The notes beneath the pieces are model-generated. The model ran no database searches. It was not told the DNA's origin and saw only the letters and a program-made list of their open reading frames with translations. Of a stretch of 56,233 bases of DNA, positions 1 through 13,100 are shown piece by piece. The translations under genes were made by a program, and so were the position numbers. The stretch lies in NCBI RefSeq assembly GCF_000186865.1, contig NW_008705594.1, forward strand, positions 261,794-318,026, written 5' to 3'. The first letter of the stretch is position 1. Each line of letters begins with the position of its first letter. Origin of the DNA: Aureococcus anophagefferens (taxonomy: Eukaryota; Sar; Pelagophyceae; Pelagomonadales; Pelagomonadaceae).

Positions 1-1110
1 ACCATGGGGCGCGGTCGGACAATATCACTCTTGTAAGCGACGATGAAGACACTGTCTCGCTAGCATTGTCAAGTTTAAGTAGACTGCTTTGATAGTGTGA
101 GCTGGCCTTTATGGAACTCGGCCGCCTCGAGGTTGGCACAGAAAGCGCGGTGGACCGCGGCAAGTCAATCAAGTCGTTCTTGATGTCATTATTCCAGGCT
201 GACGACCACCACAGTGTTGAAGGGCTCGACACTTTCAATGCGTGCTATGGTGGGACAAATGCATTATTCAGTACCACGAGCTGGCTCCAGAGCAGAGCAT
301 GGAATGGCATGTACGGTGTCGTGGTCTGTTCCGACCCGGCGGTCCACCCAGATCCTGCTCATATCTCTGGTATTGGGGTGTCTTCAATATCCCTGGTGGT
401 AGCGTCGCAAGCAGCATTGCTGCTCCAGCGAGAGCGCGCGACATTCATCAAGCACTCCTGGGACTTCTATCGGCCCGTCGGGTGGCCCACAAACGACGCG
501 GTAATAGACGTGAACATCGCAACTGGTCAATACGAAGAGGCCATGATGTGGTGCCAGGGCTGATTTAGTGAAACAGTGGGTCGACGGGAACTACTGGCAA
601 CCTTTGATCTAGTCGCGTACCACAATAACGCTCCTTATCATTCAAAGAGGAACCTGTGACTCATGTGTGGAGTGATGTATGGTAAACTTTCCAAGGCCCA
701 ACACGAGAATTTGTTCCAAAAGCATGTTGAGACTGGCGTTGCCATAAGTGCCCAGAATGCTACCACCTACACGTGCCCGGTCTATGCTAGTTTACTTTCA
801 CTCGCTCTGAAGATTGGTGACAGCCTTGCTATTCAACGCACCCTGTGCATGGCATATGGATCCGGTTGCGCCGCTAGCATGTTCGGACTGGACGCTACTG
901 CTGCGCCCGTGTACGCTTCAGATGTGCTTGTCGGTCTAAATAGTCGATAGCAGACATCGACAGAGGACGCCCTACTACTAGTAAATGCTTTCGAGATGAC
1001 ACACAGATGATTTGGATACGAGCCATCGCATCGCGAGAGCTGATAGGATGCAGCCTTTTATCTCAAGAGCGTTAGTGCAATGGGGGTCCGTGCCTACGAA
1101 GCCCATTCGA
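1..1110 (+). CDS. HMG-CoA synthase-like domain, copy 1 (N-terminus outside window)
   Basis: HMGS of the beta-branching type condenses acetyl-ACP with a beta-ketoacyl-ACP. The family triad is visible: Glu in GRLEVGTE (129-131), nucleophilic Cys in NACYGGT (243-245) and His in KHSWDFYRP (453-455). The C-terminal half (663-1110) carries YGSGCAAS and ends near VRAYE, as HMGS proteins do. In-frame stops include TGA-TAG at 90-95, conserved in all four copies. At 15-25 this copy is one base shorter than the others, putting the first codons in another frame; this may be an assembly-edge error. Domain 2 (ECH1) follows in the same frame. Confidence 0.85.
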
Positions 1111-4100
1111 CGGTTACGTTGATCAAGGTAGACTCGCTGGATTCTTCTCGTGTTGTCCGCGTCGAACTGGCCTAGGACTCAGTGACTGACTCCTTGGTCG
1201 AGGAGCTCACCCCAGTTCTAGATGATCCAGGACGAATCATGGTTTTCGCGTTTGCCACTGCTGCTGATAGTGGTGTCGAAAGCGCCGTGGCAGCGAGAAC
1301 CCTTCTCAATCACTTCTCGTCACGAACCAGTCATCTTCCCATCGTCTTCTTGAGTCACGGGCATACGACGGGGGGGGGAATGCTGATTGTTGCAGTTGCA
1401 GATCTCGCGATTGCAACGTCTCAGTCTATGTTTGGACTTTCTGTCACGCTTCGTCAACCCCTGGGCGTTGCCCTGGTGGCGCTCCGCAGGCGAGTCAGAT
1501 GCCACCTCATTCGGCGATGGGTGCTGCTTCAAGAGGACATTGACGCGAGCACCGCGCTGAGGAGCGGCCTCATTGAGATCATTACCCCGACAGGTGAAGA
1601 ACATCACTTTCCGTGCTCTCTGGATCAGCGTTTAGCATCAGAATCGACCGTGGACTCGCAGATGATTCTCCCTGGAGTCTTGGCAACCGACACACCAACG
1701 CACAGTACCCAGCAGCTTTAATTTAAATACCCCCTGGCAGGGGTTGGAGAAATGTTGGTGGACGAAGGCTCTCGCTCTTGGGGGCGGAGAGCTGAGTACA
1801 TTTACAATCTTCAGAGCAGAGGGATACATGCCATGGTGCTGCACACAGGTTCCAGGACTCGGAGAGCACGCTTGGGTCCTCACACCGAGGCGAATTCACC
1901 AAAGAAGAGGTCGGCCTCTGACCAGCATGCGCGATGATTGATTTCGAACATTCTTGCAAAGCTCCGAGCTCCCCTACTTGGTATTTTCCAGGGATGCAGC
2001 TTGCGCGTGTCAAATTGGATGTTTGATGCCGACTGGAGGACGTGCGGGACTCAAGCTCATGAAGAACTATCCTCGAGATTTCTTGCTGAACGCACTGCGT
2101 GCTCCGAGCTTATGCGTGAAAGTGCAGACCTACTAACGATTGGCGGCATTTCGTCCTGTCACCATGCCGCCTCTAGCCAATATTCTCATGCGCTCACACT
2201 CGCTTACACAGTGACCTAGGCACCTCGCACCGGGGCCCGGAACACGACCACACTACTGCGACCTAGCAATCAAATGGCATATGCAAACGTAGATGCCTAC
2301 TGGAGTCAGCAACACTGCGAAACGAGCGACAACATCAAGCAATGCCACCTGTCAAGCTGTCAATTCTCCACAGAATGGCATGTTTTCCTTTCCTTGACTT
2401 AACACAATAAACCTTGTAATTTTGTCGAATATCGAAGCAGGGCGCCACCAGTAGCGGAGATATCGCACAACGGAAATATGCCCTGCCTCTTGTTTGGTTA
2501 AACAAATACAATAAAAAGTCTGTAATTAGCGAATGCGTCAAGAGTAGTACCAAAAACACAGCCTTAAATTTCTTACCATTCAGACCAGAAAGAAAAGGCA
2601 AATCGATTACTTCGCGCACGGATTCAAACATAAATATGCGCACAAAACATGCTACAGTTTTGCCTGACAGGAATCAGCACCTGCAGCCTTGATATTGTTC
2701 TTCGTCAGATGCAGCCCAGTTCCCATCAACACGTGATGTGCTGCTCAGGGAGTCTACAAGAAACCGTTTGCGGTATTTGGACTTTGGCGCATGCTTTCTG
2801 CTATTGTGAATTGCCAACGATGCTTATTCTTGTTTCTGACACTGCTTTGGACCTAGAGCCGCTCGCGACAGCATCAGACCTGCTGGTCGTGGAGCGCAGA
2901 GACAACCCACACCAGCAATTTGCCCCTGCGTTCGGGGCTGGCACACGCGCAAGCATCTCGTTGTCAAACTCCGAAGCGTCCTTCCATCTGAAGTCATATC
3001 TCCACTCTAGATCACCAGCCGAAGCGGTCGTGGCTAGCTGTCGTAGCACCACTGCACAAGGTCCGAGTGTAGAAGTAACACGCGACCAACGCACGGTGCG
3101 CCTTGTAGTTTCTACTGCCTCAACGTCGGTCATTGAACTGAATGACGTAGTCCACTTCAATGCTCAAAACGACTCCCTAATTGCAGACCTGACCCTATGC
3201 ATCATTCCGCTTCGGAGAATAGCCTGCTATGCAGAGAGCTGATCCATGCTATTTCAGGGCGCTGGTGCTTATTTTTGCACCGGCGGAAACTTCGCACAGA
3301 TGGCGCAGGGAGTCTTCTAGCTATAGAAAGAAACTTTCATCTCTTCGCTCTGGAGAACCTCGCGCGTCACCTGAGACATTCGTCGACTCTGTGTGCCGAA
3401 ATTCGGAGCAGTTCACGGCAAGCTTATTGGAGGGGGTGTTGCGTTCGCGCTTGCAACAGATTGGCGCGTCTGTACCACTGGGACAACATTCAACTATGGC
3501 AACCTGCCGCGGGGAGTGAATCCCATTTTCATGTTCAGCTGAGCGCTGCCATTGATGGTTGGGTAAACTACTGGTTTTCAAATCTATGTGGAGGATATAG
3601 TTCTCTCCAGTAATCAGGCAGATGCATATGGCATTGTAGACTAGATCACAGTCAGCAAGGCCGAAGCGTAGCACTCGACAGCTGGTCCGGCCTTGTTCAG
3701 CACCCACTCAATTTTTTGACCCACCTCAGTACCTTCAGAGTGCGTGCTTGATGCCGCGCAAGCGGCGCTAGAGGTCGTGTGCTTTGCTGAGTCTTTCATG
3801 GATCGAATGGTCTCCTCTGAGAAACCTCCAGAGGTAATGAGGAAGGGAGGCGTGATCTAGCGACCATCTCCAACCTAAGCTGTACAGCTAGAATTCGACG
3901 ATTCCGATGTATCACCAAAAGTAAATCTATGCGTCGCGGAGGTGCTCGGCACTCAAGTAGCTGGAGACGCGCCGTTGATGGCGGCGGGAATTGACTCTCT
4001 GGGTGCCACGGAGCTGTAGCGAGCACTGAGCGACGAGTTCAGCGCCGAGCTCCCAGCCACCTTGCTTTTCGACCATCCATCAATCGAGGGAATCGCATCT

Positions 4101-7100
4101 TTGGTGAGCCAAGAGCTTCAAGTGGCATCGCCAAACATGGGTCAAATTGCCTGTTGCCAAGTGGACACGCACCAAGTGCAAGCAACGGTTCCCACTTGCG
4201 TCGCAGAGGTGCTCGGCACTCAAGTAGCTGGAGACGCGCCGTTGATGGCGGCGGGAATTGACTCTCTGGGTGCCACGGAGCTGTAGCGAGCACTGAGCGA
4301 CGAGTTCAGCGCCGAGCTCCCGGCCACCTTGCTTTTCGACCATCCATCAATCGAGGGAATCGCATCTTTGGTGAGCCAAGAGCTTCAAGTGGCATCGCCA
4401 AACATGGGTCAAATTGCCTGTGGACACGCACCAAGTGCAAGCAACGGTTGCCACTTGCGTCGCAGAGGTGCTTGGCACTCGAGTAGCTGGAGACGCGGCG
4501 TTGATGGCCGCGGGAATTGACTCTCTGGGTGCCACGGAGCTGTAGCGAGCCTTGAGTGGTGAGTTCAGCGCCGAGCTCCCAGCCACCTTGCTTTTCGACT
4601 ATCCTTCGATTGAGGGTATTACTTCAGTTATTACCGAGGAGAGGCTTCTGTTGGTTTCAATATAACACACTGAGGTGTACTCTGGGGCTTAAAGGACAAG
4701 ACTGAGCCTCAAGTAAGATGCCTCGCCGCCCCTACTGATATCAGAAGCATCAGATGGGACGGCAACCTTGACCTACAATCGGCCCAATACTCAAAATGCC
4801 TGGGACGGTGAAATGATCGATGCCTTATCGCGTTCTCTCGAACTCTTGAGCAATAGTACGAGCACACAACAAGTGGTGGTTACTGGAACTGGTCGCTATT
4901 TTTGTTCGGGAGCCGCTTTCACTGAGATCGTCGCAGTGTAATCCACCGACTCAGACCATTCGAATCCGCTCTCGGTATTCCTTAGTTTTCCAAAGCCAAT
5001 TGTTGCAGCTGTAAACGGACCTGCATTTGGTGCGGGCGTAACACAAGCTACTCTTTGCGATGCCATCGTTTCTTCAGACGAAGCCACATTTTCCCTGCCC
5101 TTTAACTGATGGAAGGTATCGCCAGAAGGATGCTCATCAATCCACCTTGTTCGCATTGTTGGGGCTCGTGTGGCGTCCCAAATGATTGTAGACATGTGGA
5201 TCCCTTCTTCTCTAGACCTACTTGCACTTGGACTGGTCACGTGATCTGCGCGCACTAAAACGCTCGTAGAAACTGCATGTCAGCTTCAAATTGCAAGATG
5301 AGCGCTCCCGGCCATTGGAAGTGCCTCGGAGGCAACCCACGAATACTCCGAAGCGGACGAGATGGAAAGTGCTGCTCTGAGTGATGCGTTTTCCTCTGCA
5401 CCTTTCTTCCTCGGATAAATTGAGTTTGCTATGCGCTTGTGATAGCCGATAGTTGAGACCACTTTTCGCATCATGTTGTTGAATTCAACCTTGTCTACTA
5501 TAGTTTAGTTGATTCGCGATGAAGATGATAGCAGCGATGGAAAGTCGCGTGCGATTGTGGGTGCGATCGGCGGTATGCAGTAGCGGCGGCCAGAAGAGAC
5601 TAAACCTCCACTCGCAGAACACCGGGCCAGGCCTCCATTTTCGCGAGAGGCCGGACAAGGACTCTGATTCTAATTCCATCTGCCGGGCGCAGCTTTGAGC
5701 TCGGCCGATTTGAGATGCCTCGTATCCAATTCTCTGGTAACTTCTACCTGTATTCCGTTGCATCGGTGGGACAGTGCGTCGGAGCCACCTGCGGCAGCGT
5801 ATGGGTCTTTTCTGTAGATGCCACTTGTAATAGACGATGGGCGCAGTTTCGGAATAAATCGACTCGAGGCTGGCAGAACTGATCCGCAATATTTCTTGCT
5901 GCTTCAATTGGCGGGCCAAATAATTGAACCTCAATGCTCTTCTCACAGAGGGTTCGGAGTTTACGTGGGAATGCTTTCTTCCCCGATTGAGGTTGTTTCT
6001 ACTTCCGTTCAAACGGGCCATTAATCGCAGGTCAGCTCTGCGGCTGGTCGAATCTCCTTCACGTTTGGGCTCACGGGCGCAGCTGTGACAATCGACACTG
6101 CCTGCTCTTCGTAGCTCGTAGCAACTCATATTGGTCTGATGGGGATGGAGTGAAACGATTGCACGCAGGCCTTATCTCTGGGTGTCGGTTTACTCGGGCC
6201 AATTTGGAATGGTGGATTTGCAGCGAAGGGCATGACTTCGACTCGCGGTCGCTGCCACACCTTTGATTCTCGCGCCGACGGATACGCTCGCGGAGAAGGC
6301 TGCTCACTGCTACTCTTGCATACTGAGGCCGACACGGTGTCTTGTCTTCTTTCCGCGGCAGTCTAAAACGACGGGCCAAGCGCCAGCATGACAGCCCCTA
6401 ATGGATCCGCGTAGTGACGCCTGATTGATGCGGTACGGAAATCTGTTGATTGTGCACGTGAGTTTCGCGGGGTTGCCTTTGAGGCCCATGGGACGGGAAC
6501 TGCGCTTGGAGATCCCGTCGAGGTTGGAGCAGTCATTGGTGCGCTTTGTACGTTCGGAGCAGAAATTGTGTGCACGTCGCTCAAGGCAAACGTGGGGCAT
6601 CTCGAGGCTGTCGCGGGTGGAGCGGGAGCGGTCGCATAATTATCTTTTGCTCTGTCAATAGGAAGTGTTGCTGCGAACTCTCAGCTGCAAAAGCTGAATC
6701 CGCATCTAGGGACGATGGTCTGAGCTGTGCCCTACTCGATTCCGGTTCGGGATTTTGTACCACTAGGGGAAGGCGTGCTCCAAGGCCGACTCAGTTCTTT
6801 CGGAGCGACTGGCACGATCGCGCACGGGGCATTTGCGGCTATGGTCTAGTCACACTGGTCCAAGTACACTGCCAAATTGCCTTCCCTCTATCGTGCTCAG
6901 CTGCCAGCCGCCTCTGGCGCGCGGCGAGCAAGTCGATGGACGACGCAACAAGACTCTGGAATCGCCGAAAGCGCGACGACGGCACCCCGCACCGGAGATC
7001 GCGATGTCAACACGTGCGCATATACAGTCCTCTTGTCGCTGGCACTCGGTAGAACTCATGCATCTCTTGGTGACGTTCGCTTCAATCACTGATTTATGTC

Positions 7101-10100
7101 ACAGACTCACAACAGCGTGCTTGGTTGTCACTTTGACTCTACGGCGCATACTTGGGCTGTTGTGACGCAGTAGTGACAGCCTCGAGTGCTTGCGTGCGGT
7201 GTGGTGCTGCAGGATCGGTCATCCGCTGAGGTTTCCGAGATTGTCCCCCAACCAGCAGCTCCGCAGACTTGGACCATTTGCAGCGAAGCGCTCGGCACGC
7301 TGCAGTTTGATAATGTTTGCAGGGCTATGCTACAGCTTCCTCCCTCTGGCGAGTCGTAGGCGTAGTCTGCTGAACAGCTCTTATTATGATTGGCGATGGC
7401 CCTCGATAAGTGTGAGGTCGACAGCCAGTAAGAAATACTCGCGATCGACATGTATTCGCATCAGAGCGCTGATACGCAGATAAAGCACCTGTATTGCGCG
7501 ACGGTTTCAGATCGCGCCGCGCGTTTCCTGGTTGTGGATGCGGCGTCCTGGGACAATGCCGTTGTAGCGAGCGGGATTCACGCGCAATGACGCTGCGCTT
7601 CCTTGGCTCTATCGAGGGTTGCAGACATTACTTTCGACGTGAAGACCTTTGGTGTTGCCTCTTTATCCTACTACGCTCCGAATCTAGCCCTGGGCGCCTC
7701 GTGCGCGGAAGCATTCCACGTCAGTCCCGGTAGATACACGATGGGGCGCGGGCAGGAGAACATCACTTTCGTTAGCGCTGATGAAGACACTGTCTCGCTG
7801 GCATTGTCAAGTTTGGGTAGACTGCTTTGATAGTGTGAGCTGGCCTTTATGGAACTCGGGCGCCTCGAGGTTGGCACGGAAAGCGCTGTAGACCGCGGCA
7901 AGTCAACGAAGTCGTTCTTGATGTCACTGTTCGAAGCTGACGACCACCACAGTGTTGAAGGGCTCGACACTTTCAATGCGTGTTATGGTGGAACAAATGC
8001 CCTGTTCAGTACCACGAACTGGCACCAGAGCAAAGCATGGAATGGCACGTACGGTGTCGTGGTCTGTTCCGACCCCGCGGTCCATCCGGATCCCGCGACC
8101 ATCTCTGCCATTGGAGCCTCCTCAATATCCCTGGTGACTGCGTCGCAAGCATCATTGCTGCTCCAACAAACGCGCACGACCTTCATCAAGCACTCCTGGG
8201 ACTTCTATCGGCCCGTCGGATGGCCCACAAACGACGCGGTAGTGGACGTCAACATCGCGACAGGTCAATACGAAGAGGCCATGATGTGGTGCTAGGGCTG
8301 ATTTAGTGAAACAGTGGGTCGACGGGATCTGTTGAGAACATTCAATCTAGTCGCGTACCACAACAACGCTCCTTATCATTCAAAGAGGAACCTGTGACTC
8401 ATGTGTGAAGTAATGTATGGTAAACTCACCAAGGCTCAACACGAAGAGTTGTTCCAAAAGCATGTCGAGGCTGGCATTGCCATAAGTGCCCAAAATGCTA
8501 CCACCTACACTTGCCCGGTCTACGCGAGTCTGCTGTCGTTCGCTCTCACGATTGGCTCTGGCCTGGCCAATCAACGTATCCTATGCATGGCGTATGGATC
8601 TGGTTGCGCCGCTAGCATGTTCGGACTGGACGCTACTGCTGCGACCGTGTACGCTTCAGATGTGCTCGCCGGCCTGCGTGATCGGTAGCAAACACCAATT
8701 GAGGACGCCCTACTACTTATCAGCGCTTTTGAGATGACACATGGACGATTCGGATACGAGCCGTCACATCACAAGAGCTGATAGGATGCAGCCTTTTATC
8801 TCAAGGGAGTCAGTGCAATCGGGGTCCGTGCCTACGAAGCTCATTCTGCAGTTACGTTGATCAAGGTAGACGCGCTGGAATCTTCTTGTGTTGTCCGCGT
8901 CGAGCTAGGCTAGGACTCGGTGACTGACTCGTTGCTTGAGGAGCTCATCCCAGTCCTAGATCCCGGACGAATCGTAGTTTTCGCGTCTGCCACTGCAGCT
9001 CAGAGTGGTATCAAAAGTGCCATAGCGGAGAGACTCCTCCTCAATCACTTCTCGTCACAAACCAGTCATCTTCCAATCGTCTTTTCGACTCGCGGGCAAA
9101 CAACGGGGGGGAGAATGCTGATTATTGCAGTTGCGGACGTCGCGAGTGCAACATCTCAGTCCACGTTTGGACTATTTGTCGCGCTTCATCAACCCCTGGG
9201 CATTGCCCCCGTGGCGCTCCGCAGGCGGGTCAGATCCCAACTCATTCGGCGATGGGTGCTGCTTCAAGAGGAACTTGAGGCGAGCACAGCACTGAGGAGC
9301 GGGTTGGTCGAGGTCATTACCTCGAGAGGTGAAGATCATTAGTTTCTTTGCTCTCTGGTTCAACGTTTAGCATCAGGATCGACCGTGGGCTCGCAGATGT
9401 AGATGATTCTCCCTGGAGTCTTGGTGACAGATACAGCAACGCACGTTACCCGACAGCTTCAATCTAGATACCCCTTGGCAGGAATTGGAGAAATATTGGT
9501 GGACAAAGGCTCTTGCTCTTGGAGGCAGACAGCTGAGTACATTTACAATTTTCAAAAAGAAGGGATACATGCCATGATTCTGCATACTGATACCAGGACG
9601 CAGAGAGCACGCTTGGGTCCTCACACTGAGGCGATTTTACCGAAGAAGAGGTAGGCTTGTGACCAGCACGCGCGATGATTGATTTCGAACATTTTTACAA
9701 AGCTCCGAGCTCCCCTACTTGGTATTTTGCAGAGATACAGCTCGCATGTGTTCAATTGGATGCTCGATACTGACTGGAGGACGTGCGGGACTCAAGCTCA
9801 TGGGGAACTATCGTCGAAATGTTCACCCACTGCGTGCACTCCACAGGTCTCCGGGGAAAGTGCAGATCTACTCGACAGGGGCGTCGTGTCTGCGTTTCAC
9901 GATCTTTCTTCTAGTCCATATTCGCATGCGCTCACTCTCGCTCACACGGTGACCTTGGCGCCCCGTGCTGGGGCCTGCAACTCGACTACGCTGCTACGAA
10001 TGAGCTCAGAACTGGCGATTTGCGATGGCACTGCAAACCAAAACAGTAATTAGAAGCCTTTGTATGATCAACGTCCTATCCTTAATTGTGCTGAAACTCG

Positions 10101-13100
10101 ATCCATCTGCAGGGTCCCATTTTGGGGTAAGCGAGCGACTTGGTTATACACAACGGCAGCCTTCGGTTGGCTCTTTACTGGGCAATTCACCTCAGTCCTA
10201 ATGACACGCCTGCGATCCAAAGAGACCTCTCTCACTAGCACAGTCCAGGAGTCCGTTACGTTTACTATGGGATGCGATCGTGGGGAAGATCGTCGATAAA
10301 GGCAGAAAACTCCTGGAATTCCGGTGCAGGTCGAAATGTGGATGCTTGCACTTAATACCCTCTTTCGCATTTGTAAATTCAACATTCGAGCCATCGATGC
10401 AATTCTTTGCTCCATGCAGCCTGGGCTCTGACAACATTCGCTTCGCCGCAGTGATTCTGCAGGCAGCAGTGAGACGGGTGCACTATATGATCTTGCTCTC
10501 GCTCTGTGCTGTTGCGAGTTGCCGACGATACTTGAACTCGCTGATAACACGCCACGTTTTGACTCGGAACCCCTGCTTGGCGCCTGCGACATTCTGCTCC
10601 TGTCGAACGCCTCAAGAACGCGCGCTAGCACAGATCACCTTACATTAAGTGTGATTTCTGATGCGGTTCACTCCAAAGACCGCAAGCTGCTTCTCAATAT
10701 CGCTTCGCACGCAGAAGCGGTCTTGGCCACGGCCAAGCGAGACGCAGAACCTGGAAAAATGCCCCCGGGGGCGCGGTTGTGACTGGTCCGTCTGACAATC
10801 TCTGGCGCGGCTATCATGGAACTTAACGACCCTGGCAGCTTCAATGCGCAACGGCGGAACTTGTTAGACGATCTGGTGTTGCTAATGGAGACAATAGAAC
10901 TTCTAGCTCGTTGCAAGCATGTCAATGCCAATCAATTCCAGGGTGTCGGTGCCCATTTCTGCACCGGAGGACGGCACGAGGAACACGAGCAAGGTACGCT
11001 GGCGACAATGCAAGTTCACAGCGGTATCGCAAGGGAAATTTGAATGCTCGTGGTACCTACATTTGCCTCAATTCACGGCAAGCTGCTTGGAGGCGGTGTT
11101 GCGTTTGCTCTCGCGGCAGATTGGCGTGCCTGTAGTGTGAAAACAACGCTCAATTTTGGCAATTTGCCGCGCGGTATGAATCCTCTTTTCATGCTCAGCC
11201 GCGCGTTGTAAATCATAGTAGGACGCCCCAAAGCTTTTCAGATCTATTTAGAAGATGGGGTAATCTCAAGCGAGTAAGCGAAGACGTTTGGGTTGGTAGA
11301 TCAAGTGACACCCGGTCGTGCTGAGTCAAAGCTTCTAGCGGCAAGATAAGCGCTGAGCTAGGCATACAGCATAGCCTGATAGAATTGCGTGGCGAGGGAG
11401 TGCGTGCGAGACGTTGCCCACGGCGCCTTGGAGGCTGTACTTTTTGCTGACTCGACAAAGAGCCCGGAGCCATCACTACGTGGCTCATCCAAGACTCGAA
11501 TAGTATCGTAGCTCCCGAATTCGCATCCTCTTCCAATTTCTCTACTTGCATTGAGGAAGGCCATATTTGATGCGCTGCCACAGGTCACCGCCTGTGTTGC
11601 AGAGGTGCTTGGGACTGAGGTCGCCGGCGATGCCCCGTTGATGGCAGCGGGTATCGACTCTCTGGGTGCCACGGAGCTCCAGCGAGCACTGAGTGACGAG
11701 TTCAGCGCCGAGCTGCCAGCCACGCTCCTCTTCGACCACCCCTCAATCGAGGGGATTGCATCTTCAGTGAGCCAAACATTTCAAGCATCATCGCCGCACG
11801 TGGGTGAAACCGCGTGTTGCCAAGTGGACACGCACCAAGTGCAAGCAACCGTGGTCTCTTGCGTCGCAGAGGTGCTTGGGACTGAGGTCGCCGGCGATGC
11901 CCCGTTAATGGCAGCGGGTATCGACTCTCTGGGTGCCACGGAGCTCCAGCGAGCACTGGGTGACGAGTTCAGCGCCGAGCTGCCAGCCACGCTCCTCTTC
12001 GACCACCCCTCAATCGAGGGGATTGCATCTTCAGTGAGCCAAACATTTCGAGTATCATCGGTCGAAGCTGAGTTGGTCACTTAATCCCCAGAGTAGGCAA
12101 AGTATGCAACCCCAAGAACAGCCCTTCAGGAGTCGTCAGGTTCACTAGTCCAAGAAACTCTCCTAACATCAAGAGGCGGCTTGCTAGATGTTGTCATTTC
12201 CCGAACCTGCAGTGTCCACATCAGTGCGTTGTCTTTTCAACTGAGTGGTGGCGTCCAAAGCTTGGTCTCAATGCACCAGCTTTTGTTCCGAGCCCTGGCG
12301 ACACCTTCAGATATCCCCCATCTGCGATGGGCCGCCGCCTCTTGAGACACTGCAGCTACTTATGGATCCTTCCTTCTCGGTGATCTCACCTTGGAGTATC
12401 AGACATTTGGGATTCCCCCCCATCAAGCACGAAACATGGACCGTCATTTTATCATGCTCCTCGAAGGGGCAGATTCTACGCTGAAATCCTGCAAGAAAAC
12501 ATCGAGTGGTCGTATACAAGATATCGGTGTTTTCGTAGGAATTCTCGGCTAACCTGTTGAACGAGCGGCTGCTGGTGATCCCGCCGTCGCAGGAGCGCCG
12601 TAAATATCTGTCGCCAGTGGCCAAACGTCATTTATTCTCGGGCTCACGGGCCCTTGTCTTTCCCTTGATACCGCGTGCTCTTCGCAACTTGTTGCTATTC
12701 ACCTTGCATCTGCCGCCTTGATACTGCGCGAGTGCCCGGATGCGATTGCTTCTGGCGTTGGGTTGCTCGGGCCCATTTTCACGGGCGCCTTTGCTGCTCA
12801 GGGCATGCTGTCTGGGCGGGGTTGATGTCACACCTTTGATGTTAGAGGAGACGGGTATTGTCGCGGGGAGGGCTCCGTGTCCATCTTGTTGTCTGTGGGT
12901 GAAGTCGCTCGATTCGAGGTCGGAGCGACACGGGTGCAAAACGACGGACCGAGCGCAAGTCTTACCGCTCCTAACGGATCTGCGCAGCGGCGGCTTATTA
13001 TCGAAGTTCAAGACTCGCTTGTCACTCANAACAAGCGCAGTCCCAGTGCCCTCGAGGCGCATGGCACGGGAACCGCGCTTGGGGATCCCGTTGAGGTTGG

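Noticed and set aside
1371..1378. Homopolymer G run as slippage or frameshift site
   Set aside because: The frame is the same before and after it here and in copy 3, so no shift is needed.
3921..4640. CRISPR-like direct repeats
   Set aside because: The regular repeats are tandem ACP coding units of over 200 nt, not short repeats with unique spacers.
5485..6129. 214-codon minus-strand open frame
   Set aside because: Antisense of the KS-A N-terminal region; basic, no motif.
7190..7330. Ketoreductase remnant ([16 protein letters not shown]...)
   Set aside because: Superficial likeness to the KR middle segment; no Ser-Tyr-Lys set, and the flanks fit a dehydratase hotdog better.
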